The translations under genes were made by a program, and so were the position numbers. From Clostridia bacterium (GTDB taxonomy: Bacteria; Bacillota; Clostridia; Christensenellales; CAG-1252): a stretch of DNA of 7,689 nucleotides. Below the pieces are notes generated by a model. It was not told where the DNA came from, made no database searches, and saw nothing but the letters and a program-made list of their open reading frames with translations. The stretch spans positions 1-7,689 of the forward strand of contig JAEDHM010000070.1 of the NCBI GenBank assembly GCA_016296985.1, read 5' to 3'. Within the stretch, counting starts at the first letter, position 1, and each line of letters begins with the position of its first letter. Positions 1 through 6,636 of this stretch are shown here, piece after piece.

Positions 1-457
1 GTTGTAATTTAATTATGGACAAGATCTTTTCTTTTGAATATCCACTACGCTTTATTACTCTATCTATTCTTATATCATCATCGGCTGTGATATGCCAAAA
101 TTCTTGATATTCGATACCGTTTATTGGATAAAGAGGAATTTCAATAAAAGATAAAGGTAAGTCCGAAATATCTTCATTTATCCTTTTGTAAATAAGCGGA
201 TGGGCAATCGACATGACTTTTTGTCTTGCAACTTCATTATTATAAATTGTTTGCGCTAAAATATCCTTTTGAATTAAACCGTCTTTAATACACCAAGGAA
301 AAAACTTTTCAATTTCTTTAACGTATTCGACGTCTTGTAAAAGCTTTGCGTTATATTCGTCGGCTAAGAATACCTTTGCCCCTAATTTAGACAAGATTCG
401 GGTTACCGTAGATTTCCCACTTCCTATTCCGCCGTATATAATAACCTTGTATCCCAT
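1..457 (-). CDS. coaE: Dephospho-CoA kinase, N-terminal 152 residues (3' end cut by window)
   Basis: The family phosphorylates the 3'-hydroxyl of dephospho-CoA with ATP, the last step of cytoplasmic CoA synthesis. The reading frame opens at ATG 457 and runs off the window edge without a stop; full-length members are about 200 residues. A P-loop GGIGSGKST sits at residues 9-17. It is followed by an LADEYNAKLL segment (31-40) in place of the usual DADxIAxxL substrate region. IAHPLIYKRI (85-94) matches the family's conserved HP motif, and IEIPLY (105-110) matches the 'iPLLfE' strand. DRVIKRSGYSKEKI (132-145) matches the LID-like 'RlxxRdgxsxeea' region. The start overlaps the polA stop (TAATG), with AGAGG at 465-469, seven bases upstream of the ATG, so translation is probably coupled to polA. 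The sequence is rather divergent but the motif order is clear. The mutM gene often found between polA and coaE in Bacillota is absent here. Confidence 0.9.
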   Translation of the reverse strand, partial: MGYKVIIYGGIGSGKSTVTRILSKLGAKVFLADEYNAKLLQDVEYVKEIEKFFPWCIKDGLIQKDILAQTIYNNEVARQKVMSIAHPLIYKRINEDISDLPLSFIEIPLYPINGIEYQEFWHITADDDIRIDRVIKRSGYSKEKILSIIKLQ

Positions 458-2982
458 TATTTTGCCTCTAACCAATTTTGCCCAATACCAACTTCTGCGA
501 TCAATGGTACATTAAGCGTGGCTACGCTTTCCATTGAAGATTTAAGTATTTCCGCAACTCTTTGCGCCTCTGATTCAGGGCAATCAATAATCAGTTCGTC
601 GTGAACCTGCATAATCAGTTTTGCTTTTGATCCAAGGTCTTTTAGTTTGGTAAAAACTTTGATCATAGCGAGTTTTATGATATCACTCGCGCTTCCTTGT
701 AAAGGCATATTCATTGCGGCGCGCTCGCCAAAAGAACGAATGTTATAATTGCTATTTTTGATTTCGGGAATACGACGAATTCGACCGGTAAAGGTGGAAA
801 CGTAGCCGTTTTCTAAAGCAAAAGCCTTGATGCCGTCCATATAGGTTTTAATTTTTGGATAATGATCAAAATATGAAGCAATAAACTCCCTCGCCTCTTT
901 TATGCTGCAACCTATGTTATCGGACAGTCCAAAGTCTGAAATACCATAGATTATACCGAAATTTACAGCTTTTGCGCTTCGGCGCATATCAGAAGAAACG
1001 GCGCTTTCATCAACGTGGAATACCGCTGCTGCTGCTTGAGTATGAATATCCTTACCCTCGATAAAATCACTCACTAAATTGTCATCTTGGGAAAAATGCG
1101 CAAGTAGACGAAGTTCTATTTGAGAATAATCGGCAACGATAAGACAATTTCCCTTTGAAGGAATAAAAGCTGAACGAATTTCTCTTCCCTCTTCAGTACG
1201 AACAGGAATGTTTTGCAGGTTGGGTTGCGTAGAGGAAAGCCTACCCGTTGTAGTAAGCGCTTGCTTGAAGACGGTATGCAATTTTCCATCACCGGCAATC
1301 AAGGAAGTCATACCTGTCAAATAGGTACCTATGAGCTTACTTAAGCGCCTATAACGTAAAATCAACGGTATGATTGGATGATTATCCTGCAAGTATTTCA
1401 AAGTATCGACGTCAGTACTTCTTTTTTTACCGGAAGGAAGATTAAGTTCGTCATACAAAACTTCAGCGAGTTGTTTAGGGCTGTTTACGTTGAAAGTTTT
1501 ATTTTCAGTAAAAGTGTGTATTAAGTAGTCGATTTGGGAAAGCTCTTGTCCGTATTTATCATTTAAGTCAGACAAAACTTTGGTATCGATATTAAATCCC
1601 GCCCTTTCCATTTCGAAAAGTACTTCAATCAACGGCTTTTCAATATTCAAGTAAATACTTTCCCCTTCAGTCTTTAATTTTGAAGAGCATTTTTCGTACA
1701 AATCGAAAAGTTCGGATGAAACGTTTTCCCCCGAATATCCTTGATATTTCAATGCCTCGGAAGAAGATGAATAATTGTGATTTGCATCAATAACGTATAG
1801 CATCAACATAACGTCTTCGGCATCTATAAATTCATCGGTGTATTGATACAATGAATGGTTTGTAGACTTTGAATCGAAGAAGACGATTTCGCCTTTAAAA
1901 CCCTTCAAAAAATTTGATATAGAGGAAAGAGCCTCGTCAAGTGTAAAGGTAGACAAAAGATCTTCCCCTGGCTCTATTCTAAAGCTTTCCTTAGAAGAAA
2001 AAGCAAAGGTTATTTCTTTTCCAAAGTCAAAAACGAAGCGGTTTGCTTTTTCATTTTTGGCTAGAATCTCATCTAGGTCGTCAATAGATGAGATTGTAGT
2101 ACTTTTTGACTCGAAATTCATTATACTTTTTCCTTCTTCAAACTCAAGCCTGTCGGCAAGTTTTTTGAAATCGAAGGATAACATTAGATTTTCAGCTTCT
2201 TTAGGGAATGGATAAACGAATTTAAGATCATCAAGGGTTATATCAAGAGGAACGGCTCGGTCAATGGTTGCCAAAGTTTTGGACATATAAGCCATTTCCT
2301 TTCCAGTCTCAAGTTTTTCCTTTAGCTTTCCTTTTATGCTTTGAATATTTTCGTATATTCCGTCAAGAGTACCATATTGTTCGATAAGGTTTTTTGCGGT
2401 TTTATCGCCTATTCCGGCAACACCGGGGATATTATCCGAAGAATCCCCCTTCAACGCTTTCAAATCAACTACGTTTTCGGGAGCAAAACCTTCAATTTCC
2501 ACAAGTGATTGAGATGTAAGTTTTGTAATATTTGTTATACCTACTTTGGTGTGATATACCGTAGTTTTTTCGTCAATAAGTTGAAAAACATCTTTATCAC
2601 CTGAAACTAAAATACTTGGAATATCAAACTTTTTTGAAAGAGTGCCCAATATATCGTCTGCTTCATATCCTTCCTTTTCAATTACACAAATTTTCATTGC
2701 TCGAAGAATGTCTTTAAGGTAGGGAAATTGTTCCTTAAGCTCTTCAGGCATAGGGCTTCGGCCTGCCTTGTATTCAGTGTACATTTTATGACGAAAAGTA
2801 GGCGCCTTTAAGTCGAATGCGGCTGCAATATGCGTAGGTTTTTCAGTTGTAATCAACTTGTGGAGCATATTCAAAAAACCGTATACGCCACCGGTAGAGC
2901 GACCATTTCCATCAGTAAGGCCGGGCATAGCATAAAAAGCGCGGTTAATTAAGCTGTTAGAATCTAAAATAATCAATTTCAT
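457..2982 (-). CDS. polA: DNA polymerase I (841 aa)
   Basis: Pol I fills repair gaps and removes Okazaki-fragment RNA primers. The N-terminal 5' nuclease (about residues 1-285) keeps its acidic metal ligands: D7, D57, E107/D109/D110, D129/D131 and the helix-hairpin-helix GDSSDNIPG (179-187). The middle region (about 297-435) is a shrunken, degenerate 3'-5' exonuclease fold. The expected DxE is D319-F-G321, although D370 may match the second acidic site. The polymerase domain has TTTGRLSSTQPNLQNIP (577-593), motif A DYSQIELR (618-625, catalytic D618), motif B R667xxxK671xxxF675xxxY679G, and motif C HDE (794-796). F675 is the position that discriminates against dideoxynucleotides. I chose ATG 2982 because GAGG at 2989-2992 is six bases upstream of it. 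A TTG four codons further upstream overlaps that site and lies at the predicted transcription start. The last base of the stop is shared with the coaE ATG. Confidence 0.97.
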   Translation of the reverse strand: MKLIILDSNSLINRAFYAMPGLTDGNGRSTGGVYGFLNMLHKLITTEKPTHIAAAFDLKAPTFRHKMYTEYKAGRSPMPEELKEQFPYLKDILRAMKICVIEKEGYEADDILGTLSKKFDIPSILVSGDKDVFQLIDEKTTVYHTKVGITNITKLTSQSLVEIEGFAPENVVDLKALKGDSSDNIPGVAGIGDKTAKNLIEQYGTLDGIYENIQSIKGKLKEKLETGKEMAYMSKTLATIDRAVPLDITLDDLKFVYPFPKEAENLMLSFDFKKLADRLEFEEGKSIMNFESKSTTISSIDDLDEILAKNEKANRFVFDFGKEITFAFSSKESFRIEPGEDLLSTFTLDEALSSISNFLKGFKGEIVFFDSKSTNHSLYQYTDEFIDAEDVMLMLYVIDANHNYSSSSEALKYQGYSGENVSSELFDLYEKCSSKLKTEGESIYLNIEKPLIEVLFEMERAGFNIDTKVLSDLNDKYGQELSQIDYLIHTFTENKTFNVNSPKQLAEVLYDELNLPSGKKRSTDVDTLKYLQDNHPIIPLILRYRRLSKLIGTYLTGMTSLIAGDGKLHTVFKQALTTTGRLSSTQPNLQNIPVRTEEGREIRSAFIPSKGNCLIVADYSQIELRLLAHFSQDDNLVSDFIEGKDIHTQAAAAVFHVDESAVSSDMRRSAKAVNFGIIYGISDFGLSDNIGCSIKEAREFIASYFDHYPKIKTYMDGIKAFALENGYVSTFTGRIRRIPEIKNSNYNIRSFGERAAMNMPLQGSASDIIKLAMIKVFTKLKDLGSKAKLIMQVHDELIIDCPESEAQRVAEILKSSMESVATLNVPLIAEVGIGQNWLEAK

Positions 2983-2988
2983 AGCAAT

Positions 2989-2992
2989 CCTC
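2989..2992 (-). promoter_or_regulatory. polA Shine-Dalgarno site (decides the start)
   Basis: GAGG lies six bases upstream of ATG 2982. It overlaps the second codon of the alternative in-frame TTG start at 2994, so the ATG start is strongly preferred. The resulting N-terminus, MKLIILDSNS, also matches the usual Pol I beginning. Confidence 0.8.
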
Positions 2993-2999
2993 AAAGAAT

Positions 3000-3028
3000 A
3001 TTATAATATTTTTTTGTTCATTTTACAA
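3000..3028 (-). promoter_or_regulatory. polA-coaE promoter (sigma-70/sigma-A type)
   Basis: On the minus strand, a -35 box TTGTAA (3028-3023) is separated by exactly 17 bases from a perfect -10 box TATAAT (3005-3000). Transcription would start near 2993, giving a leader of only about 11 nt that contains little more than the GAGG ribosome site. The -10 box lies inside a perfect 14-bp palindrome (2997-3010). The promoter is read directly from consensus match and spacing; activity is inferred. Confidence 0.7.
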
Positions 3029-3079
3029 GGGCGATAAACAATTTAGTAAATATTCCTTTTTTATTGAATATAAATTTGT

Positions 3080-4105
3080 ATGATAGCCTTAACAATTGTA
3101 AAATGTATTTTCTCGTTACTTGGTGGATTAGGTGTTTTTATGTTTGGTATGCGAAGTTTAAGCATTATTCTTACCAATTCCGGGAATACGAAAATAAAAT
3201 CCTTAATGACTAAAATGACAAATAAGGGTATAAGAGGAATAACCACAGGAGCATTGATAACGGCATCAATTCAAAGTTCCTCGGCAATGACCGTAATGAT
3301 CGTTGGGTTTGTAAACTCAGGTTTTATGTCCTTGCTTCAGGCAACGTATCTTATTATGGGCGCAAACATTGGTACAACTTTAACTGGCTTTATAATTTCT
3401 CTGGAATCCTTACCTATAACCCAATTTTTAACAACATTGACTGCAATTGGCGTTTTTGGAAAAATGCTATGCAATAAAGAAAAACCTAAACAAATTTTTG
3501 AGGTTTTAACTGCTCTTGGAATGATTTTTATGGGTTTGTTTGTAATGAGCAATTCAACAAATAGTTTTGCTAAAATACATGAAGTAAAAAATCTTTTCCT
3601 CGCAACTACAAATCCAACTCTTTTATTTATGATTAGTATGCTTGTAACCGGAATAATACAGAGTTCCACAGCGGGAACGGGAATCGTAATGGGTTTTGCA
3701 TCAAGCGGACTTATGTCTTTAGAAAGCGCATTGTATTGTGTACTTGGTATGAACGTTGGAACTTGCATAACCGCATTAATTGCATCTATGGGGACGTCAA
3801 TAAACGGTAAGCGTACCGCATTAATTCATCTTTTGTTCAATTTAATTGGTACGCTGGAGTTTTTTCTTCTCTTTTTAATACCACCGATAAAAGCTTTTAT
3901 TTTTAGTTTACTACCGACAAAAGCTATTGCTTTGAGTATTGCTATATTCAACCTTATATTCAACGTGATTTCAACAATTACCGTTGCGCCTTTTGCGAAG
4001 GCTTTTGTTAGGATAGTTGAAATATTTACGCCGGAAAACAAGAAAAAGGCAAAGAAAAAAGACTTGCTCCCCAAGTTTTCTAACAAGAAGAACAAGCCTT
4101 TGTAA
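3080..4105 (+). CDS. Na+/phosphate cotransporter (NptA/PNaS)-family membrane protein, short form without PhoU domain
   Basis: This is an inner-membrane protein of the Na/Pi-cotransporter family; sodium-coupled phosphate uptake is the family role, not shown here. The two hallmark inverted-repeat units are present. The first has QSSSA (65-69) followed by GANIGTT (94-100); the second has QSSTA (194-198) followed by GMNVGTC (223-229). Each unit also carries a GF(V/A)xSGxMSL stretch. Long hydrophobic segments fill roughly residues 5-30, 52-130, 141-158, 180-235 and 246-313. At 341 residues it is much shorter than bacterial relatives of about 500-600 residues with a C-terminal PhoU-like domain, and it ends in a lysine-rich tail (321-340). 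The ATG is the only reasonable start, because an in-frame TAA lies three codons upstream. No Shine-Dalgarno site is visible. It is the only plus-strand gene and converges on efp. Confidence 0.9.
   Translation: MIALTIVKCIFSLLGGLGVFMFGMRSLSIILTNSGNTKIKSLMTKMTNKGIRGITTGALITASIQSSSAMTVMIVGFVNSGFMSLLQATYLIMGANIGTTLTGFIISLESLPITQFLTTLTAIGVFGKMLCNKEKPKQIFEVLTALGMIFMGLFVMSNSTNSFAKIHEVKNLFLATTNPTLLFMISMLVTGIIQSSTAGTGIVMGFASSGLMSLESALYCVLGMNVGTCITALIASMGTSINGKRTALIHLLFNLIGTLEFFLLFLIPPIKAFIFSLLPTKAIALSIAIFNLIFNVISTITVAPFAKAFVRIVEIFTPENKKKAKKKDLLPKFSNKKNKPL
4054..4080 (-). terminator. Candidate rho-independent terminator of the peptidase-efp unit, inside the convergent transporter gene
   Basis: Read on the minus strand, a 5-bp stem ACTTG/CAAGT with loop GGGAG is followed after one C by six T residues and more T-rich sequence (down to about 4040). 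A-T pairs beyond a single mismatch can lengthen the stem. It begins 33 bases past the efp stop. The stem is weak in GC, so termination efficiency is uncertain. The T tract is the complement of the A-rich codons for the lysine-rich tail of the transporter. Confidence 0.45.
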
Positions 4106-4112
4106 AAACAAA

Positions 4113-4676
4113 TTAAGCTCTGCTTACGTATGTTCCGGTACGGGTATCAACTTTGATCTTTTCACCTTCGTTGATAAACATGGGAACTTGAATTTTGTAA
4201 CCGGTTTCCAAAGTAGCGGGCTTTGTGCCGGGAGTTGCGGTATTGCCACGAACAGCAGGTTCGCAAATAGTAATAAGCAATTCAACTACTGTAGGCGGAT
4301 CAACAGCAAATGCTTTTCCGTTGTAGAAAGAAACGTTTACTTCAGATTCTTCTTTGATGAAGTTTAAAGCTTCTTTAACGGTGTCATAGTCCAAGCCGAT
4401 TTGTTCGTATGTTTCTAAGTCCATGAAATAATAGAAATCGCCATCGTTGTAAAGATATTGCATATTCTTCTTTTCAATGTGAGCGGTTTCGAATTTTTCA
4501 GTAGGGTTGAAGGTACGCTCGAGTACGGCTCCGGTCATAACGTTTTTGATTTTGGTGCGGACGAAAGCACTTCCCTTACCAGGTTTAACGTGAAGGAATT
4601 CAACGATAGTCATAACGTTGCCTTCAAGAACGAAGGTAATGCCGTTTCTAAAGTCGCCTGCTAATATAAATCCCAT
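4113..4676 (-). CDS. efp: Elongation factor P (187 aa)
   Basis: EF-P binds the ribosome between the P and E sites and relieves stalling at consecutive prolines. The protein is collinear with the whole family: AGDFRNGITF (6-15) in the N-terminal KOW-like domain, HVKPGKGSAFVR (29-40) with the modifiable loop-tip lysine K34, the central MQYLYNDGDFYYFMD segment (72-86), and the C-terminal OB domain ending in the signature VDTRTGTYVSRA. The N-terminus is about two residues longer than the common MISAGDF form. AGGAGG lies seven bases upstream of the ATG and overlaps the stop codon of the upstream Xaa-Pro peptidase gene, so the pair should be co-translated. The lysine-modifying enzyme (YmfI or EpmA/EarP type) is not in this window, so the type of modification cannot be said. 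Confidence 0.97.
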   Translation of the reverse strand: MGFILAGDFRNGITFVLEGNVMTIVEFLHVKPGKGSAFVRTKIKNVMTGAVLERTFNPTEKFETAHIEKKNMQYLYNDGDFYYFMDLETYEQIGLDYDTVKEALNFIKEESEVNVSFYNGKAFAVDPPTVVELLITICEPAVRGNTATPGTKPATLETGYKIQVPMFINEGEKIKVDTRTGTYVSRA

Positions 4677-4683
4677 AATTGGT

Positions 4684-4689
4684 CCTCCT
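4684..4689 (-). promoter_or_regulatory. efp Shine-Dalgarno site overlapping the upstream stop codon
   Basis: A perfect AGGAGG is placed seven bases before the efp ATG. Its first two bases are the last two of the upstream TAG stop (4690-4688), so ribosomes finishing the peptidase terminate directly on the efp initiation site. Confidence 0.85.
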
Positions 4690-5737
4690 ATAATATTATC
4701 AATTTTTTATCAGAGCAACACAAGGTTGCAAGTTTACCATTTTTCATTACGGCAGTATCTTCAATACGAATGCCGAATTTTCCATCGAGGTATACGCCGG
4801 GCTCGTCAGTAATAACCATTCCGTCAACGATGGGATTTACTCCCCTTATGCTTATAAATGGTTCTTCGTGAATTTCAACGCCAACGCCGTGTCCAAGTGA
4901 ATGGATAAAATATTTATCGAGATCTTTTTCTTTCAAATAATCGCGAGCAAGTGCATCTATTTCTTTACCAGTCATGCCTGCTTTTGCATTGTTTAAAACG
5001 GCGAGATGAGCATTTAAAACAGCATCGTAGGCCTCAGCATAACCTTCGGGGGCAAAACCATAGCAGAAGCTTCGAGTGATATCGGACTTATAACCTTTGT
5101 AGGTTGCGCCGAAATCCAAAGTGATTGCATCGCCCTTTTGAAGTTTCCTATCCCCGGGATGTCCGTGAGGGTTTGCTGTATTTTCACCGAACACACAAAT
5201 GGTTTCAAATGCAACGCCTTCAGAACCAAATTCACGCATATTTGCTTCAAGTCGGTCGGCAAGTTCGCGCTCGGTTACGCCTTCTTCAATTTGAGTGAAA
5301 AGTTTTGCCAATGCTTTTTCAGCAATATTCATTGCCTTTTGCATTATCTCAATTTCTTGGGCAGTTTTTATACTGCGCATACCGCGGATATCTTCATCAG
5401 CGCCATCAAAATGACAAGATAAATCTTTGGACAAAAGCTTGAAATAGCGAAGAGTGATAGAATCCTCTCTCAACAATACCTTTGAAAGTTCAATAAGATC
5501 ATGAGCAGTTTTGGGCAATCCCCTTTCAACGTTGACAAAATTGTAAGAGGAATCGATACAACTTTGAGCCTCAAAAGTATATCTTGCATCGGTCATGTAG
5601 TATGCGCCGTCTTTTGAAATCAAAATCCATGCATCGGGATTGGAATAACCGGTAAGATAAAAAACGTCAGCGGGGTCGGTAATCAACACGCCTTCATTAG
5701 TATTTATAAGTTTTGTATATCTCTCGTACAATTTCAT
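4688..5737 (-). CDS. M24 family Xaa-Pro aminopeptidase/dipeptidase (349 aa)
   Basis: A cytoplasmic metallopeptidase of the creatinase/prolidase (M24B) type that cleaves peptides with proline in the second position. It has an N-terminal creatinase-like domain (about 1-125) and a C-terminal pita-bread domain. All five dinuclear metal ligands are present: D208 (LDFG), D219 (YKSDITR), H283 (LGHGVG), E312 (DEPGVY) and E326 (RIED). NPHGHP (189-194) supplies the conserved active-site histidine region. I chose ATG 5737, whose product begins like other family members. An in-frame TTG at 5773 would add 12 residues but coincides with a -35 box. No Shine-Dalgarno site precedes the ATG and the -10 box ends seven bases before it, so the mRNA may be leaderless. 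The tight pairing with efp matches the Bacillota yqhT/pepQ-efp arrangement. Aminopeptidase versus dipeptidase (PepP/PepQ) cannot be decided from sequence alone. Confidence 0.93.
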   Translation of the reverse strand: MKLYERYTKLINTNEGVLITDPADVFYLTGYSNPDAWILISKDGAYYMTDARYTFEAQSCIDSSYNFVNVERGLPKTAHDLIELSKVLLREDSITLRYFKLLSKDLSCHFDGADEDIRGMRSIKTAQEIEIMQKAMNIAEKALAKLFTQIEEGVTERELADRLEANMREFGSEGVAFETICVFGENTANPHGHPGDRKLQKGDAITLDFGATYKGYKSDITRSFCYGFAPEGYAEAYDAVLNAHLAVLNNAKAGMTGKEIDALARDYLKEKDLDKYFIHSLGHGVGVEIHEEPFISIRGVNPIVDGMVITDEPGVYLDGKFGIRIEDTAVMKNGKLATLCCSDKKLIIL

Positions 5738-5744
5738 AACATAT

Positions 5745-5773
5745 ATTTTACATTGATTTACGATAAAAGGCAA
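5745..5773 (-). promoter_or_regulatory. Promoter for the Xaa-Pro peptidase-efp unit
   Basis: On the minus strand, TTGCCT (5773-5768, four of six matches to the -35 consensus) and TAAAAT (5750-5745, five of six matches to the -10 consensus) are separated by exactly 17 bases. Transcription should start at about 5738-5737, on or next to the ATG. The position between the stop of the Nfo-like gene and the peptidase ATG supports a separate transcription unit, although read-through from upstream remains possible. Confidence 0.6.
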
Positions 5774-5791
5774 TAGTTTTCTTAAAAACTA
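5774..5791. repeat. 7-bp AT-rich inverted repeat over the Nfo-like stop codon
   Basis: TAGTTTT (5774-5780) and AAAACTA (5785-5791) are perfect inverted copies around a 4-base loop that contains the stop codon of the Nfo-like gene. With only one GC pair and no good T tract after it on the minus strand, it is at best a weak attenuating hairpin. It abuts the -35 box of the next promoter. Confidence 0.35.
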
Positions 5792-6636
5792 ATTACTCTT
5801 TTATAGTAATTTTTGATTTGTTGAGCATCTTTTGTCTGTGTTCCTGCCGATTCACACACAATATATGGTGTCATTCCGTATTTTACAAAGACGTCGATCA
5901 TAGGTTCGAAGTCGGGACCGTATATTTCATCTTCAAAAGTTAGGTGACGTATTTCACCTGATTTACCATATTGAATCTTGCTGAAATGAACGTGCATATT
6001 CTTTGCCTTTTCCCACTCCATACCGTCAATGGTTTTCTTTATCAAGGCTTCGTAGTGTTCTTTTATCGACAAATAGCCTTGTTCTCTTGCGTTGATATGA
6101 CCAAAATCATAACAAGGTAGATAAATCGGATCAATGTTTACGGCATCAATAATTTCGTCAATACTTCCAAGCTGATTAACCTTTCCCATTGTTTCAAGAC
6201 AAACAAACATATTTTCAAAACCCATCTCACGATAATGCTCGGCAAACCTTTTTAGGTTGTCGTTCATACGTGAAACTGCAACGCTTCTATCTGCTTTCAA
6301 GGGAGAGCCGGGGTGCACGACGCACCTTTGTCCGCCTAAGTTTGAAAGAGCGCTAAGAGAATCAGTCATATACTTAAAAGAGCCGATAATTTTTTCTTCA
6401 TCGGGATTTGCAAAGTTTACAAAATAGGGAGCGTGCACGCTTATTTCAATTCCCTCTTTCGCAAATTCAGCGCCAATTTGAAGCGCAGTTTTTTCTGTAA
6501 GTCTTACGCCTTGACCAAAAGAATATTCAAAGCAGTCTAACCCTGCTTCCTTTACGTAAGCAGGCATTTCAAGGGTACTTTTATGACCTTTTAAAGTAAA
6601 TTCGTTATCACTTCCTGACGGACCGATTTTTATCAT
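5782..6636 (-). CDS. Endonuclease IV (Nfo)-like TIM-barrel protein (284 aa)
   Basis: This belongs to the AP endonuclease family 2/xylose isomerase-like TIM-barrel superfamily. Endonuclease IV incises DNA at abasic sites with three zinc ions. Against E. coli Nfo ligands H69, H109, E145, D179, H182, H216, D229, H231 and E261 I see H68 (SVHAPY), H108 (VVHPGS), E148 (CLET), D177 and H180 (CYDFGH), H215 (MHVHFSK), H231 and E262 (VCES). Position 229 is Ile instead of Asp, with Glu at 228. Length equals typical Nfo (about 285). The start ATG overlaps the ribF stop as ATGA, with AGGAG at 6644-6648, seven bases upstream. AP endonuclease is the most likely role, but a sugar isomerase/epimerase-type activity cannot be excluded, so no gene symbol is given. 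Confidence 0.85.
   Translation of the reverse strand: MIKIGPSGSDNEFTLKGHKSTLEMPAYVKEAGLDCFEYSFGQGVRLTEKTALQIGAEFAKEGIEISVHAPYFVNFANPDEEKIIGSFKYMTDSLSALSNLGGQRCVVHPGSPLKADRSVAVSRMNDNLKRFAEHYREMGFENMFVCLETMGKVNQLGSIDEIIDAVNIDPIYLPCYDFGHINAREQGYLSIKEHYEALIKKTIDGMEWEKAKNMHVHFSKIQYGKSGEIRHLTFEDEIYGPDFEPMIDVFVKYGMTPYIVCESAGTQTKDAQQIKNYYKRVISF

Larger units (their letters stand above)
2983..3079. other. Divergent intergenic region between polA and the Na/Pi-family gene
   Basis: This 97-bp, very AT-rich region serves two divergent genes. Facing polA it carries the promoter described separately. Facing the transporter gene it holds a TATAAA (3069-3074) ending five bases before the ATG, but no convincing -35 at the right spacing and no Shine-Dalgarno site. 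A TTTACA (3022-3027) on the plus strand resembles a -35 box, but what follows at 16-18 bp is poor. The plus strand also reads TATAAT at 3002-3007 because of the palindrome, again without a matching -35. I see no operator or riboswitch structure. Confidence 0.6.

Noticed and set aside
2983..2994. TTG start giving polA four extra residues (MRIA)
   Set aside because: The extension overlaps the GAGG ribosome site and the predicted transcription start, and family members begin at the MKLIILDSN position.
2997..3010. Perfect palindrome AATATTATAATATT as a repressor operator
   Set aside because: It consists only of A and T and coincides with the polA -10 box, so in such AT-rich DNA it is expected by chance. 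No second copy was noticed by eye at the other promoters.
3337..3768. Minus-strand 143-residue open frame inside the transporter gene
   Set aside because: It is antisense to conserved transport motifs and has no recognisable domain. AT-rich membrane-protein genes often leave long open complementary frames.
4099..4112. TTTGT-AAAA-ACAAA stem between the convergent stop codons as a bidirectional terminator
   Set aside because: It has five weak pairs, a single GC pair, and no adequate T tract on either strand. The hairpin at 4054-4080 is better.
4017..4367. Plus-strand 116-residue open frame across the transporter end and antisense to efp
   Set aside because: It is a shadow of two well-supported genes, with a low-complexity basic and Ser/Cys-rich composition and no ribosome site.
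5138..5422. Plus-strand 94-residue open frame inside the peptidase gene
   Set aside because: It is the complement of a strongly conserved coding frame with no domain or ribosome site.
5738..5773. TTG start giving the Xaa-Pro peptidase 12 extra residues
   Set aside because: The TTG is part of a -35 box with correct spacing to a -10 box, has no good ribosome site, and the added residues do not resemble family N-termini.
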